A DNA stretch of 15,314 bases from an uncultured Clostridia bacterium (GTDB lineage: Bacteria; Bacillota; Clostridia; Oscillospirales; Ruminococcaceae), in contig CANRDG010000031.1 of the NCBI GenBank assembly GCA_947629275.1, forward strand, positions 1-15,314. Direction: 5' to 3'. How positions within the stretch are numbered: position 1 is the stretch's first letter; every line of letters starts with the position of its first letter. The position numbers were made by a program, and so were the translations under genes. The notes below the pieces were generated by a model, which did no database searches, was not told where the DNA came from, and saw only the letters and a list, made by a program, of their open reading frames with translations. Positions 1 to 7,334 of this stretch are shown here, piece after piece.

Positions 1-972
1 TCCGTCGGCGCAAATACAGTCTATGTCCATGTCCGCGCCTTTGCAGATGCCTATTATCCCTCTGTTATGTACCCTTACACTACCTCTTTCGGCAGCACAG
101 AGCCTTACGATGCGCTTGAAATAATGGTCGAAGAAGCCCACAAACTTGGGCTTTCCTTCCATGCATGGATAAACCCTCTTCGCTGTCAGGCCGAAGAAAA
201 CTTTGCGAGCATGAGCGATGATTACCCCCTGAAAGAGTTCTATACCGAGCATTTCGGCGAGTATATAAATTCAGCAGACGGCAGCCCGTTTTTGTGGCTG
301 GATCCCGGAGCCGAAGAGGTTAGGGAATATGTCGCTGATGCAGCGGCAGAGATAGTTTCCCGTTATGATGTTGACGGCATACACATCGACGACTATTTTT
401 ACCCCACCACCGATGGAGCTTTCGATAAGATAAACTTTGAAAAAAGCGGCGAGCAGGACCTTTCAAAGTGGCGTATGAGCAATACCACAAAGCTCGTCCT
501 GCAAATGAATATGTCTATAAAAAATATCGATCCTACAGTAATTTTTGAAATATCACCACAGGGAAATATAAACAATAACTATCAGCAGCTTTATGCAGAT
601 GTCGGCAGCTGGTGCGCAAGCCCCCTTATCTGCGACTGTATAATTCCGCAGGTGTATTTCAGCTATGGCAGTACATCTCCCTACCTTGAAACGATAGGGA
701 AGTGGAGCGAAATGACCTCCGACAGCGGCGTTAAACTGGTGATAGGCTTAGGCGTTTATAAAATTGCCGAGGAAACAGAATTTCTGGAGACAGAAAATAT
801 TATAGCCAAGCAGATGACAGACGCATTTTCACTTGAAAACGTCAGTGGCGTGGCGCTTTATAACTACTCAACGCTCTTTGAAAGCGATGTCTCACTTTCC
901 GATAAAATGTCCTCCGAGCGCGAAGCTATCACTGCCTGTGCCAATTCACATACCGCAGACATAAGCAGCTGA
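1..972 (+). CDS. GHL10/YngK-like family 10 glycoside hydrolase (3' part)
   Basis: The reading frame is open from base 1, so the start lies upstream and 323 C-terminal residues are visible. The opening residues (NTVYVHVRAFADAYYPS) and the next block (MVEEAHKLGLSFHAWINP) are typical of the GHL10 (DUF187/COG1649) family, whose members are (beta/alpha)8-barrel glycosidase-like proteins, often secreted or lipid-anchored. The motif DGIHIDDYFYP at window residues 126-136 carries the conserved acidic pair D130-D131, expected near the catalytic centre. A second family block, SPQGNINNNY, follows near residue 184. The true substrate is unknown; family members are thought to act on cell-wall or other polysaccharides. 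The signal peptide or lipobox cannot be checked because the N-terminus is missing. The gene ends at TGA 970-972. No clear GC-rich terminator follows it before the yajC promoter. Confidence 0.85.
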   Translation, partial: SVGANTVYVHVRAFADAYYPSVMYPYTTSFGSTEPYDALEIMVEEAHKLGLSFHAWINPLRCQAEENFASMSDDYPLKEFYTEHFGEYINSADGSPFLWLDPGAEEVREYVADAAAEIVSRYDVDGIHIDDYFYPTTDGAFDKINFEKSGEQDLSKWRMSNTTKLVLQMNMSIKNIDPTVIFEISPQGNINNNYQQLYADVGSWCASPLICDCIIPQVYFSYGSTSPYLETIGKWSEMTSDSGVKLVIGLGVYKIAEETEFLETENIIAKQMTDAFSLENVSGVALYNYSTLFESDVSLSDKMSSEREAITACANSHTADISS

Positions 973-987
973 AACACCCGAGCAAGG

Positions 988-1010
988 AAAATTTATTAAA
1001 TTTTAATGAA
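988..1010 (+). promoter_or_regulatory. A+T-only tract, UP-element-like
   Basis: This stretch lies just upstream of the yajC -35 box. It contains a perfect inverted repeat, AAAATTT-ATT-AAATTTT at 988-1004, made only of A and T. It sits at about -62 to -40 from the predicted start of transcription, where UP elements bind the RNA polymerase alpha subunit. It could also be weak terminator debris from the upstream gene, but it has no GC stem. Confidence 0.4.
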
Positions 1011-1014
1011 ACAC

Positions 1015-1043
1015 TTGCCAATCGGCAGATTTTGTGGTACAAT
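1015..1043 (+). promoter_or_regulatory. SigA-type promoter of yajC
   Basis: The -35 box is TTGCCA (1015-1020), followed by a 17-bp spacer and the -10 box TACAAT (1038-1043). A TG at 1035-1036 forms an extended -10. Transcription would start near 1050, giving a leader of about 28 nt. A small palindrome, TGCC-AATC-GGCA (1016-1027), overlaps the -35 box and the start of the spacer. Confidence 0.75.
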
Positions 1044-1077
1044 ACTATTTAGTGAAAAATGAAAGGAAGTCGTTTTA

Positions 1078-1398
1078 ATGGATATGTTTATCACAATGCT
1101 CGCCGATGAAGCAGCAAATACCAATACAATGGGCTATTTTTCAATAATATGGCTTGTAATAATTCTGGTCGTATTTTATTTTCTGCTCATAAGACCTCAG
1201 AGAAAAAAGGAAAAAGCCGATGCTGCTATGCGTGAAAAGCTCGAGGTAGGGGACGAGATAGTGACCGCAGGCGGAATAGTCGGTCTGATAGTTTCTATCA
1301 AAGACGATACCGTAGTTGTTGAAACAGGCGGCGACAGAAGCAAGATAAGAATAATGAAATGGGCAATAGCCAAGAACAATACCGAGCATGACGAATAA
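1078..1398 (+). CDS. yajC: Preprotein translocase subunit YajC
   Basis: YajC is a small accessory subunit of the Sec translocon that associates with SecDF. The 106-residue product has a short extracytoplasmic N-terminus, one membrane helix at about residues 21-40 (SIIWLVIILVVFYFLLIRPQ), and the family signature in which the helix is followed by RPQRKKEK. The cytoplasmic segment EKLEVGDEIVTAGGIVGLI (about 54-72) matches the family consensus for a small beta-rich domain. The length is normal. The start at 1078 is about 10 nt after an AAAGGA Shine-Dalgarno site (1063-1068). The gene is first in a transcription unit with the YrzE-like gene downstream, an order also found in Bacillus and many Clostridia. 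Confidence 0.95.
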   Translation: MDMFITMLADEAANTNTMGYFSIIWLVIILVVFYFLLIRPQRKKEKADAAMREKLEVGDEIVTAGGIVGLIVSIKDDTVVVETGGDRSKIRIMKWAIAKNNTEHDE

Positions 1399-1431
1399 GC
1401 TCCATTTCGCATAAACTTTAAGTTTCCCGAA

Positions 1432-1463
1432 TAAAATGATGTATAGCATCATTTTAGGAGGGA
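1432..1463 (+). promoter_or_regulatory. Hairpin abutting the Shine-Dalgarno site of the YrzE-like gene
   Basis: A perfect 10-bp inverted repeat, TAAAATGATG (1432-1441) and CATCATTTTA (1447-1456), encloses a 5-nt loop. The last base of the right arm is the first base of the Shine-Dalgarno sequence AGGAGGGA (1456-1463). The stem has only two GC pairs and runs straight into a ribosome-binding site, so a terminator is unlikely. A structure that tunes ribosome access or protects the upstream yajC message is more plausible, but that is inference. Confidence 0.5.
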
Positions 1464-1469
1464 TCTTTT

Positions 1470-1880
1470 TTGCCCAGATATATTCGCCGCCGCAAGCGCA
1501 AGATGTGTGATTCAGGGCTGTATACCATGCTGGTGTCAGCAGTAATGGGAATAGGAATGATAATAATTTGTCTTATGGGGTTCGCCTTTATCCTCAGCAG
1601 GATAAACGCCCCTGCCGTAATGGTGTCAGTCCTCGCTACCGTTGCCCTCGGCATAGGCGGATATTTCGGCGGCTATTTCTGCGCAAGAAAGCGCCGCAGA
1701 AACGGAATGTTCATGGGCGTAATGTGCGGCGTGCTGATATTTATGACCGTGCTTATATTCGGCGCAGTGTTCGCAAAGGCCGCTCTCGGCATATCATCAG
1801 CAGGTAAGCTTATGATAACCATGTTGTGCGGAGCGGTAGGCGGCATAGTCGGCGTGAATACCAAAAAGCACAGGTATTGA
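1470..1880 (+). CDS. TIGR04086/YrzE-family membrane protein
   Basis: This is a 136-residue very hydrophobic protein with a basic N-terminus (RYIRRRKRK) and four predicted membrane helices at about residues 19-41, 46-70, 82-106 and 110-130. Size, topology and position directly after yajC match the TIGR04086 family (YrzE in Bacillus), whose function is unknown. The start is TTG at 1470, embedded in a run of six T. It is chosen because a full AGGAGGGA Shine-Dalgarno site lies 6-7 nt upstream and the next Met (codon 12, at 1503) has none. The C-terminal helix is rich in Gly (CGAVGGIVGVN). The gene ends immediately before a bidirectional terminator. Confidence 0.8.
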   Translation: MPRYIRRRKRKMCDSGLYTMLVSAVMGIGMIIICLMGFAFILSRINAPAVMVSVLATVALGIGGYFGGYFCARKRRRNGMFMGVMCGVLIFMTVLIFGAVFAKAALGISSAGKLMITMLCGAVGGIVGVNTKKHRY

Positions 1881-1881
1881 T

Positions 1882-1921
1882 AAAAAGAGAGCTCTCACAT
1901 CTTCGTGAAAGCTCTTTTTGT
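1882..1921. terminator. Bidirectional Rho-independent terminator
   Basis: The arms AAAAAGAG...CTCTCAC and GTGAAAGCTCTTTTT pair around an ATCTTC loop, with a 2-nt bulge and one mismatch. The left flank is A-rich and the right flank is T-rich, so a U tract follows the stem on both strands. It starts 2 nt after the YrzE-like stop and lies 10 nt beyond the stop of the convergent transglutaminase gene, so it can end both units. Confidence 0.85.
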
Positions 1922-1930
1922 TTATCATCT

Positions 1931-4909
1931 TTAGTAAAGCCCCTTGATGTACTTCGCCGTGAACCTCTGCATTCTGCTCATCTTTTCATAGCATATCTCG
2001 CGTACCTTTTTCAAAAGCGCTATCATCTTCTCGTTTTCCTCGGGTGTTATCACGCCGCCGCTCATGCCTGCTTCTACAGCCAGTCCGCACGCAGCCCTCA
2101 GCTCATCGCTCAAGCACGTTATGTCTGTTTTTTCAAGCATCTCGCACAGCCTTTCGCACCTGTCCTTGTCCGAGATATTCTCACTGCACCTTATGCCAAT
2201 GCACGCCAAATACATAAGCACAATGTCGTAAATGTTCACAGCGCGCTTGTTTTCGTCCGTCGTGCTTATGCTGTCTTTCAAACCGCGTTTTATCGCGCTT
2301 ATGCACGCCAAATATGCCAAAACGAACATCGCGATTATAAGCGCCGCCGCGCCAACCGTCAGGAGTATGTCTTTAACTTTCGAGCTGCCCTTGCCGTCCG
2401 TATTTGCGTTTCCGCTGCCATTTTCGGTAGTCGTAATTGTCTCGCTTGCGCTGACCTGCGGAGCGGTAGTGACCTCGGGCGTTGTCGTGGTGCTTTCAGT
2501 AGTCGTCGTTACCTCCGTCGGCGTGGTGGTAGTGGTGGTCGTCTCACTGCCGGACGTAGTTACCGTGCTATTGCTGCCGTAGAAGTTGCTTACCGAAAGT
2601 GTCAGGTCAACAGGCAGCCAGCCCACCCCCGGGAGAAATACTTCTGCCCATGCGTGAGCGTAGTTGTCTTTTACGTCTATGGTATACTTGTTGTCGCCGT
2701 TTATCTTCAGACCGTTTCTCAGATCCGAAGAGGGTATCATGAATCCTTCTGCGTATCTCGCAGGTATGCCATAGTGCCGCAGTATCTCAACAGCCGCGCT
2801 GGAAAAATATGTGCATGAGCCGGTGTTCATGTCAGTCAGAAAATATTCAATAAAATCTCTGCCCTGCGGCGTTTTCGGGTTTTGCAAAGAGTATGTGTAG
2901 TGCTGCTCAAAGTAAGTTCCTATCGCACTTATAGCCGAATTTACGTGCGATATGTAGCTTATAATAAACGGCATACCGCTCATTGACGGGTATCCGCTCA
3001 ATAGATCATACTGATCGTCCGTGACCCTCTGTTCCTCATAAAGCCTGTCCAGCTCACCAAGAACAGCCTCGTCAATGTTTATGTCCATTTGCGTGTAGTG
3101 GTCAAATGCGTAATTTGTGTAAATACACTCGTTCTCACGATCGCTGACCGACGAGACTTGATCCAAGTAATTGTCGTAAGCCAGCCTTGTAAGCGTATCA
3201 AGATCAGAATCCACAGTCCTGTTCGTGTAGTCGTTATTGTTCAGATCGTCCAGCAGTATCGGGTATCTTTCAGCTATAGTGCCGCCTTCGCGGTACTCTT
3301 TTATGTGCGCGTAATACTGCGGCTGATCCAGCCCCGCATTAAGATATATGTTTATGCCGCTTACCAGCTCTTCCATGTATTCTTCTTCAATACCCAGCTT
3401 CTGCACAAGCTTCGTCAGCGGCATCTGCTCCAGCACCGCCAAAGGGGTCACGCTCTCATCTTCCTGCGCTTTCTGTGCGTAGGTCGTTGCAAAATATGCA
3501 AACGTATCAAAATCGAAAGCGCTGTAGCTGTAATTATACGCGTTATCCATGGTGGGAAAATGCTCATTGCCCTCTATGAACGTTAACTCGTAGCTGCTTT
3601 TGTCGGCTGTTATGTTGTCGTATGTTACGTCCTTTATTTCTTTAAGCCCCAAAAACGACGAATAATATGGCGCAAACAGTGTTCCGCTTTTCATAAGGTC
3701 GGTTATTTTCGCTTCATTTTGTTTGAGACCGATATTTGTGAAGAAATAATAAGGCGAGCTTAAAGAATGCAAAGGATATTTACCTGCTGCCTCATTTATT
3801 GAAACCTTTTCGCTGCGCCAACGGCTGTCGGAATATTTTCCTGCCGCGTACCCTCTCAGATATATGCTGCCCCCCGGGTAGCTGTCAAATGCTATCTCCA
3901 TAAGTGTTTTGTTCTGGAATCTTATGTCGTTTACCTTTCTGAGATCCCCCTTAGCCATGCCGCCCGATATCGACGCCGCGCCAAAGTCCGACATAGAAGG
4001 TATAAATGGCAGTTCTATGCCGCTAAGTTCCCTCAGCGTGTTTACTATCGTCTTTACGGAAAAATCATAGGTAAGGTTTTTTCGCATAATATTTATCTTG
4101 TCGCTGCGTTCATATCCCGAAAGCGCAGAGCCAAATATACCCATAAGCAAAGCCGCCGCCATAATTATGCACAGCTGTATTGAAAGCTGCCCGAACGCAG
4201 AGTTTTTCATGCCGCGCTGAGTCATGTAGAAAATGTTCTTTTTCTTCTGCCTTGTAAAAATGTTCTTTTTGCCTGCACGGTTAGCGTGGTAGTCATTCAG
4301 CTGCATAGCAAAAACGCATACCCACGCCGCAACCAACATAAACGCCGTAAAATAGTTGGGAGCATTGCCGTTGTAAAGACCTATCTCAGGCAGTATAAAG
4401 CTTACCGCAAACGTGAAAATAAAGTTTTTGGTAAGAAAAACGCTGTAGTATAATACCAGTATCATCAGTATCATGTAAGCGTGCAGAAAAAACGTTACCG
4501 CCGTGTCATTTGTAACACCGGTCACCACTGATCCCGGTATTTCAAACGAAGTACCCAGCAATTGCGCGTATTTGTCTATCAGAACAAACGCCCCGTATAT
4601 CACATCGTCTCTCAGCCATATCAGCAAAAGTATGCAAAAGAGAACAGCAATGACCTTGTATGCCTTTTTTGGCGCAAAACAAAGAACTGCACTTAATAAT
4701 ATACATTCAAAGAAAGGCCAGAAAAACGGCATAGATACATCTATGTAGCTAAGTCCCGTTATTAAGCTGCACAGCGCGATAACGTTTAGAAGTATGTACT
4801 GTATGATACCCTCCGAGAACATATACTCGCGTTTGGTTATCATGCCAACGTCAGGCTGTATGCTTATCTTTGACGGACTGTCAAAATTCAGCTTTTTGCT
4901 TCTTTTCAT
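1931..4909 (-). CDS. Membrane transglutaminase-like protein (TgpA-type layout)
   Basis: This is a 992-residue protein of the TgpA/YebA kind. Seven hydrophobic helices lie within about residues 28-270. A large extracytoplasmic region follows, with a transglutaminase core that has an apparently intact triad: Cys699 (in TGSCTYFSS), His752 (in YAHAWAEVF) and Asp768 (in LPVDLTL). A Thr-rich linker (about 780-830), one membrane helix (about 838-862) and a cytoplasmic tail of about 125 residues complete it. Transglutaminase folds catalyse acyl transfer or hydrolysis at Gln side chains or peptide bonds; the substrate here is unknown. The ATG at 4909 is preferred to an in-frame TTG at 4918, because AGAGG lies 10 nt before the ATG but almost touches the TTG. 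It is the last gene of the MoxR-DUF58 operon, 32 nt after the DUF58 gene. Confidence 0.88.
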   Translation of the reverse strand: MKRSKKLNFDSPSKISIQPDVGMITKREYMFSEGIIQYILLNVIALCSLITGLSYIDVSMPFFWPFFECILLSAVLCFAPKKAYKVIAVLFCILLLIWLRDDVIYGAFVLIDKYAQLLGTSFEIPGSVVTGVTNDTAVTFFLHAYMILMILVLYYSVFLTKNFIFTFAVSFILPEIGLYNGNAPNYFTAFMLVAAWVCVFAMQLNDYHANRAGKKNIFTRQKKKNIFYMTQRGMKNSAFGQLSIQLCIIMAAALLMGIFGSALSGYERSDKINIMRKNLTYDFSVKTIVNTLRELSGIELPFIPSMSDFGAASISGGMAKGDLRKVNDIRFQNKTLMEIAFDSYPGGSIYLRGYAAGKYSDSRWRSEKVSINEAAGKYPLHSLSSPYYFFTNIGLKQNEAKITDLMKSGTLFAPYYSSFLGLKEIKDVTYDNITADKSSYELTFIEGNEHFPTMDNAYNYSYSAFDFDTFAYFATTYAQKAQEDESVTPLAVLEQMPLTKLVQKLGIEEEYMEELVSGINIYLNAGLDQPQYYAHIKEYREGGTIAERYPILLDDLNNNDYTNRTVDSDLDTLTRLAYDNYLDQVSSVSDRENECIYTNYAFDHYTQMDINIDEAVLGELDRLYEEQRVTDDQYDLLSGYPSMSGMPFIISYISHVNSAISAIGTYFEQHYTYSLQNPKTPQGRDFIEYFLTDMNTGSCTYFSSAAVEILRHYGIPARYAEGFMIPSSDLRNGLKINGDNKYTIDVKDNYAHAWAEVFLPGVGWLPVDLTLSVSNFYGSNSTVTTSGSETTTTTTTPTEVTTTTESTTTTPEVTTAPQVSASETITTTENGSGNANTDGKGSSKVKDILLTVGAAALIIAMFVLAYLACISAIKRGLKDSISTTDENKRAVNIYDIVLMYLACIGIRCSENISDKDRCERLCEMLEKTDITCLSDELRAACGLAVEAGMSGGVITPEENEKMIALLKKVREICYEKMSRMQRFTAKYIKGLY
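2418..2573 (-). repeat. Thr-rich low-complexity linker coding region
   Basis: About 50 codons inside the transglutaminase-like gene encode mostly Thr, with Ser, Glu, Pro and Val (for example ETTTTTTTPTEVTTTTEST). Codons ACC, ACG and ACT are mixed, so the DNA is not a pure tandem repeat. It joins the catalytic domain to the last membrane helix. In surface proteins such linkers act as flexible, often glycosylated spacers, which is an inference here. Confidence 0.75.
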
Positions 4910-4941
4910 TTTACGCAAACCTCTTGGTATATATCATGTTA

Positions 4942-6150
4942 TCAGATTATCATGTCCGAAAGCGCAGACATACCGCTTTCTCCTCCAACAAAAATAAACT
5001 GCGTCATATCGTCGGTTTCCTGCGGCATAGGAGATTTTTTAGAATTTGGCAAACAGCATATCACGGTCTTTTTAAGTCCGCGCTCGTCGCTTCCCAGACA
5101 ATCAAAAAGCTGCTCGTCCGCGCCGTCAGTGATTATAATAATGTGCGAGAACCTCGGCGCTTCACCGCTCCCCAGCTGAGAGAAATATCCGTATACCGCC
5201 CCGTAGGGGTCTGAAACGTCTGTCTTATAAGAAAAATTCATCGACAAAAAATTAAGATAGCTTTCCGCGTCAGCCACAGTCGCCGATATGTTTTTTCCGC
5301 CTGCGCTCCATATAAACGTGTGCAAAGCATCATTTTCCAGCATTGCAAAACTCAGCGATGCAGCAGCGCACATTATCCTGCTGTAGCTTTCGGCAATTCC
5401 GCTGTCGTTTTCGCTCATGTGCGACGGCGGACAAATTATGAACGCAATGTCATTGGATACAGGCTTTGAAAACTCCTTTACAATAAGCTCGTCCTGCCGC
5501 ACCGATGCTTTCCAGTGTATGCGGTTCATCTTGTCGCCCGGGCGGTATTCGTGCAGCTGAAATATCTCCGAAGGGTCGTCGCCTGCCTGCCGCTTTGAGA
5601 ACCTGTCGCTTTCGCTGTCAAAATTCTGGTATAGCGCCAGCTGCGGCTCAATGGGTATCATCTTCGGGCATACCATAACGCTCGTGCCGATGTTTTTGCA
5701 GCGCAGCCTTTTTGAAAACAGCCTTATCATGTCGTAAATGCGCGCCTTTATAAGCTTTACCTCAATTATCCCGCAGTACTCAGCCGAAATTTTCAAACAT
5801 ATCTGCTGCTCGTTTTTTGCAAACAGGGGAGTGTGTATCTCCAACCTTTTTTCAACGCCGTCAAGCAGATTTTTGTACCCCACGGTGATCTTTATGCAAG
5901 AGACCGCGAATATCGAATCGTTCTTTATACTGAGTACCACAGGGGCGATCTCACCCTCGCTGCAGCTGTTTGAAAGGCTCTGCATAGACATTTTTATCTT
6001 CCTTGCGGATATAAGCATGGCGATAAGCAAAAGTACGGGCGTAATTATCGCCGCCAAAAGCAGGTAAAACGAAAAAATATCAACGTACAGCACATAAAAC
6101 AGCACGCAGCCTATAAGTATTATCAGATAAAAAATACCTATTATAAGCAT
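4942..6150 (-). CDS. DUF58 domain protein (MoxR partner)
   Basis: This 402-residue protein has two N-terminal membrane helices (about residues 3-22 and 26-48). They are followed by a beta-rich stretch and the DUF58 signature LHEYRPGDKMNRIHWKASVR (199-218), which continues as QDELIVKEF. The C-terminal half looks like a von Willebrand A-like fold, with IAFIICPPS (235-243) and IIIITDGADEQ (337-347) as beta-strand motifs. A classical MIDAS DxSxS is not obvious in the first strand, which reads CPPSH. DUF58 proteins are nearly always encoded next to MoxR ATPases and are thought to be their substrates or adaptors. The start at 6150 is 1 nt after the MoxR stop, with AAAGGA 8 nt upstream, so translation is likely coupled. 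Confidence 0.88.
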   Translation of the reverse strand: MLIIGIFYLIILIGCVLFYVLYVDIFSFYLLLAAIITPVLLLIAMLISARKIKMSMQSLSNSCSEGEIAPVVLSIKNDSIFAVSCIKITVGYKNLLDGVEKRLEIHTPLFAKNEQQICLKISAEYCGIIEVKLIKARIYDMIRLFSKRLRCKNIGTSVMVCPKMIPIEPQLALYQNFDSESDRFSKRQAGDDPSEIFQLHEYRPGDKMNRIHWKASVRQDELIVKEFSKPVSNDIAFIICPPSHMSENDSGIAESYSRIMCAAASLSFAMLENDALHTFIWSAGGKNISATVADAESYLNFLSMNFSYKTDVSDPYGAVYGYFSQLGSGEAPRFSHIIIITDGADEQLFDCLGSDERGLKKTVICCLPNSKKSPMPQETDDMTQFIFVGGESGMSALSDMII

Positions 6151-6151
6151 A

Positions 6152-7123
6152 TCATCTGTCCTTTGAAACGCGCGGCACAGGTATCTGTCCTATAACCTGC
6201 GAGAGTACGTCAGAGGCAGTCGCACCGCTTGCCTTTGCGCTCGTGCTTAAAAGTATCCTGTGCGCCGAAACGTTGTTGAATACGTATTTTACATCATCGG
6301 GCGTTACGTAATTTCTGCCCGTAAGTAACGCAGTCGCCTTTGCTGCCCTGCACAGCGCCAAAGAGCCTCGCGGACTAAGCCCCAGCTTTATCATCGGGTG
6401 GTTTCTCGTCGCATCTGCAAGCTTTGTTATGTACTGAAGTATAGCATCGTCAACGTAAATGTTCTCTGTAACTCTCTGCGCGTCTATAAGCTGTTCTTTC
6501 GTAATAACAGGCACCACCTTGTCAAGAGGATTCTTGTTTTGGCGTGCTTTCAGCATATCAACTTCGCTTTCAATGCTCGGATAGCCCATGCTCAATCTTT
6601 CCAAAAATCTGTCCAACTGCGACTCGGGGAGCATCTGCGTTCCCACAGAACCTATAGGGTTTTGTGTGGCGATAACGAAAAAAGGCTTTGGTATCTCACG
6701 CGTAACGCCCTCAACGGTTATCTTGCCTTCCTCCATTATCTCAAGCAGCGCCGACTGCGTTTTGCTCGAGGTACGATTTATCTCGTCGGCAAGAAGAAGA
6801 TTGCACAGCGCCGCGCCCTCCGAATACTCAAAAGTGCCTTTTTCCTTGTTGTATATTGAAAATCCCGTAATGTCGCTCGGCAAAACGTCGGGCGTGAACT
6901 GTACGCGCTTGTAGTCAAGCGAAAGCGCCTTTGAAAACGCCAGTGCCAAAGTCGTCTTGCCAACGCCGGGGTTGTCCTCCAAAAGAATATGTCCCTTTGA
7001 AAGTATGGCAATAAGAACGGATATTATAATATCGTCCTTGCCCACTATAACTTTTTTTACCTCGTCTACCACCGCTCGAGACCGCTCCAGTACCGCGGCG
7101 TGTTCCTGCGAAACTTTGTTCAT
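6152..7123 (-). CDS. MoxR-family AAA+ ATPase
   Basis: This 323-residue ATPase shows all expected motifs: Walker A NPGVGKTT (51-58), Walker B LLLADEINR (109-117), sensor 1 ATQNP (152-156), an arginine-finger segment DRFLER (171-176) and sensor 2 LSPRGS (249-254). MoxR proteins act as chaperone-like remodelers that assemble or activate partner proteins, often with DUF58 proteins. The frame can be extended to 7192, but the start is placed at the ATG at 7123. AAAGGA lies 9 nt before that ATG, and the preceding in-frame ATG at 7132 directly follows the same site. The gene is first in a minus-strand operon with DUF58 and transglutaminase-like genes, and it diverges from spoIIIA. Confidence 0.93.
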   Translation of the reverse strand: MNKVSQEHAAVLERSRAVVDEVKKVIVGKDDIIISVLIAILSKGHILLEDNPGVGKTTLALAFSKALSLDYKRVQFTPDVLPSDITGFSIYNKEKGTFEYSEGAALCNLLLADEINRTSSKTQSALLEIMEEGKITVEGVTREIPKPFFVIATQNPIGSVGTQMLPESQLDRFLERLSMGYPSIESEVDMLKARQNKNPLDKVVPVITKEQLIDAQRVTENIYVDDAILQYITKLADATRNHPMIKLGLSPRGSLALCRAAKATALLTGRNYVTPDDVKYVFNNVSAHRILLSTSAKASGATASDVLSQVIGQIPVPRVSKDR

Positions 7124-7217
7124 CGGTATCATTCCTTTCAATTTTTCTTTTAGTATTTCTATATAGAAAAGAAGTGCATAATTTCCAAACAAGCAGAAAA
7201 ATTATCATACATATATA

Positions 7218-7246
7218 ATTATACAATTTTTTCGACAGAATTGCAA
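7218..7246 (-). promoter_or_regulatory. SigA-type promoter of the MoxR operon
   Basis: On the minus strand, a -35 box TTGCAA (7246-7241) and a consensus -10 box TATAAT (7223-7218) are separated by exactly 17 bp. Transcription would begin near 7211, giving a leader of about 88 nt before the MoxR ATG. The consensus -10 indicates vegetative expression, unlike the divergent sporulation operon. Confidence 0.75.
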
Positions 7247-7262
7247 GAGTAAAATATTCAAG

Positions 7263-7291
7263 TCATAACGCAGTATCTTGCAACATATTAT
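7263..7291 (+). promoter_or_regulatory. SigE-type promoter of the spoIIIA operon
   Basis: The element TCATAAC (7263-7269) fits 5 of 7 positions of the SigE -35 consensus kmATAtt. After 14 bp comes CATATTAT (7284-7291), close to the SigE -10 consensus cATAcanT. Spacing and location (about 37 nt leader, start near 7298) suit the known SigE control of spoIIIA in Bacillus. A weaker SigA-like pair on the same strand, TTGCAA (7241-7246) and CATAAC (7264-7269) with a 17-bp spacer, also exists. Confidence 0.55.
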
Positions 7292-7334
7292 TATGTAGGA
7301 CGACCCCTTATGTTAAACGGAAAGGAACGACCAT

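Noticed and set aside
2418..2573. Thr codon tract as a tandem DNA repeat or CRISPR-like array
   Set aside because: There is no fixed unit or spacer pattern. Codons vary, and the tract stays in frame as a protein linker.
2232..2582. Plus-strand frame encoding long Val runs
   Set aside because: The Val runs are the antisense image of the Thr-rich linker (ACC/ACG/ACT read as GGT/CGT/AGT in other frames), not a protein.
1826..2818. 330-codon open frame on the plus strand
   Set aside because: It lies antisense to the transglutaminase-like gene, crosses the bidirectional terminator, and has a His/Tyr/Arg-rich composition typical of a shadow frame.
4910..4918. TTG start at 4918 for the transglutaminase-like gene
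   Set aside because: The AGAGG site nearly touches it, leaving no room for a ribosome. The ATG at 4909 has a 10-nt spacing.
7124..7192. Longer MoxR start at 7192
   Set aside because: It adds 23 residues unlike the family, and it has no Shine-Dalgarno site, while the ATG at 7123 has one at 9 nt.
7278..7314. Alternative spoIIIA promoters using TTGCAA at 7278 or TTATGTT near 7308
   Set aside because: The spacings are wrong for SigA (22 bp) and for SigE (17 bp from CATATT). The TCATAAC-14-CATATTAT pair fits better.
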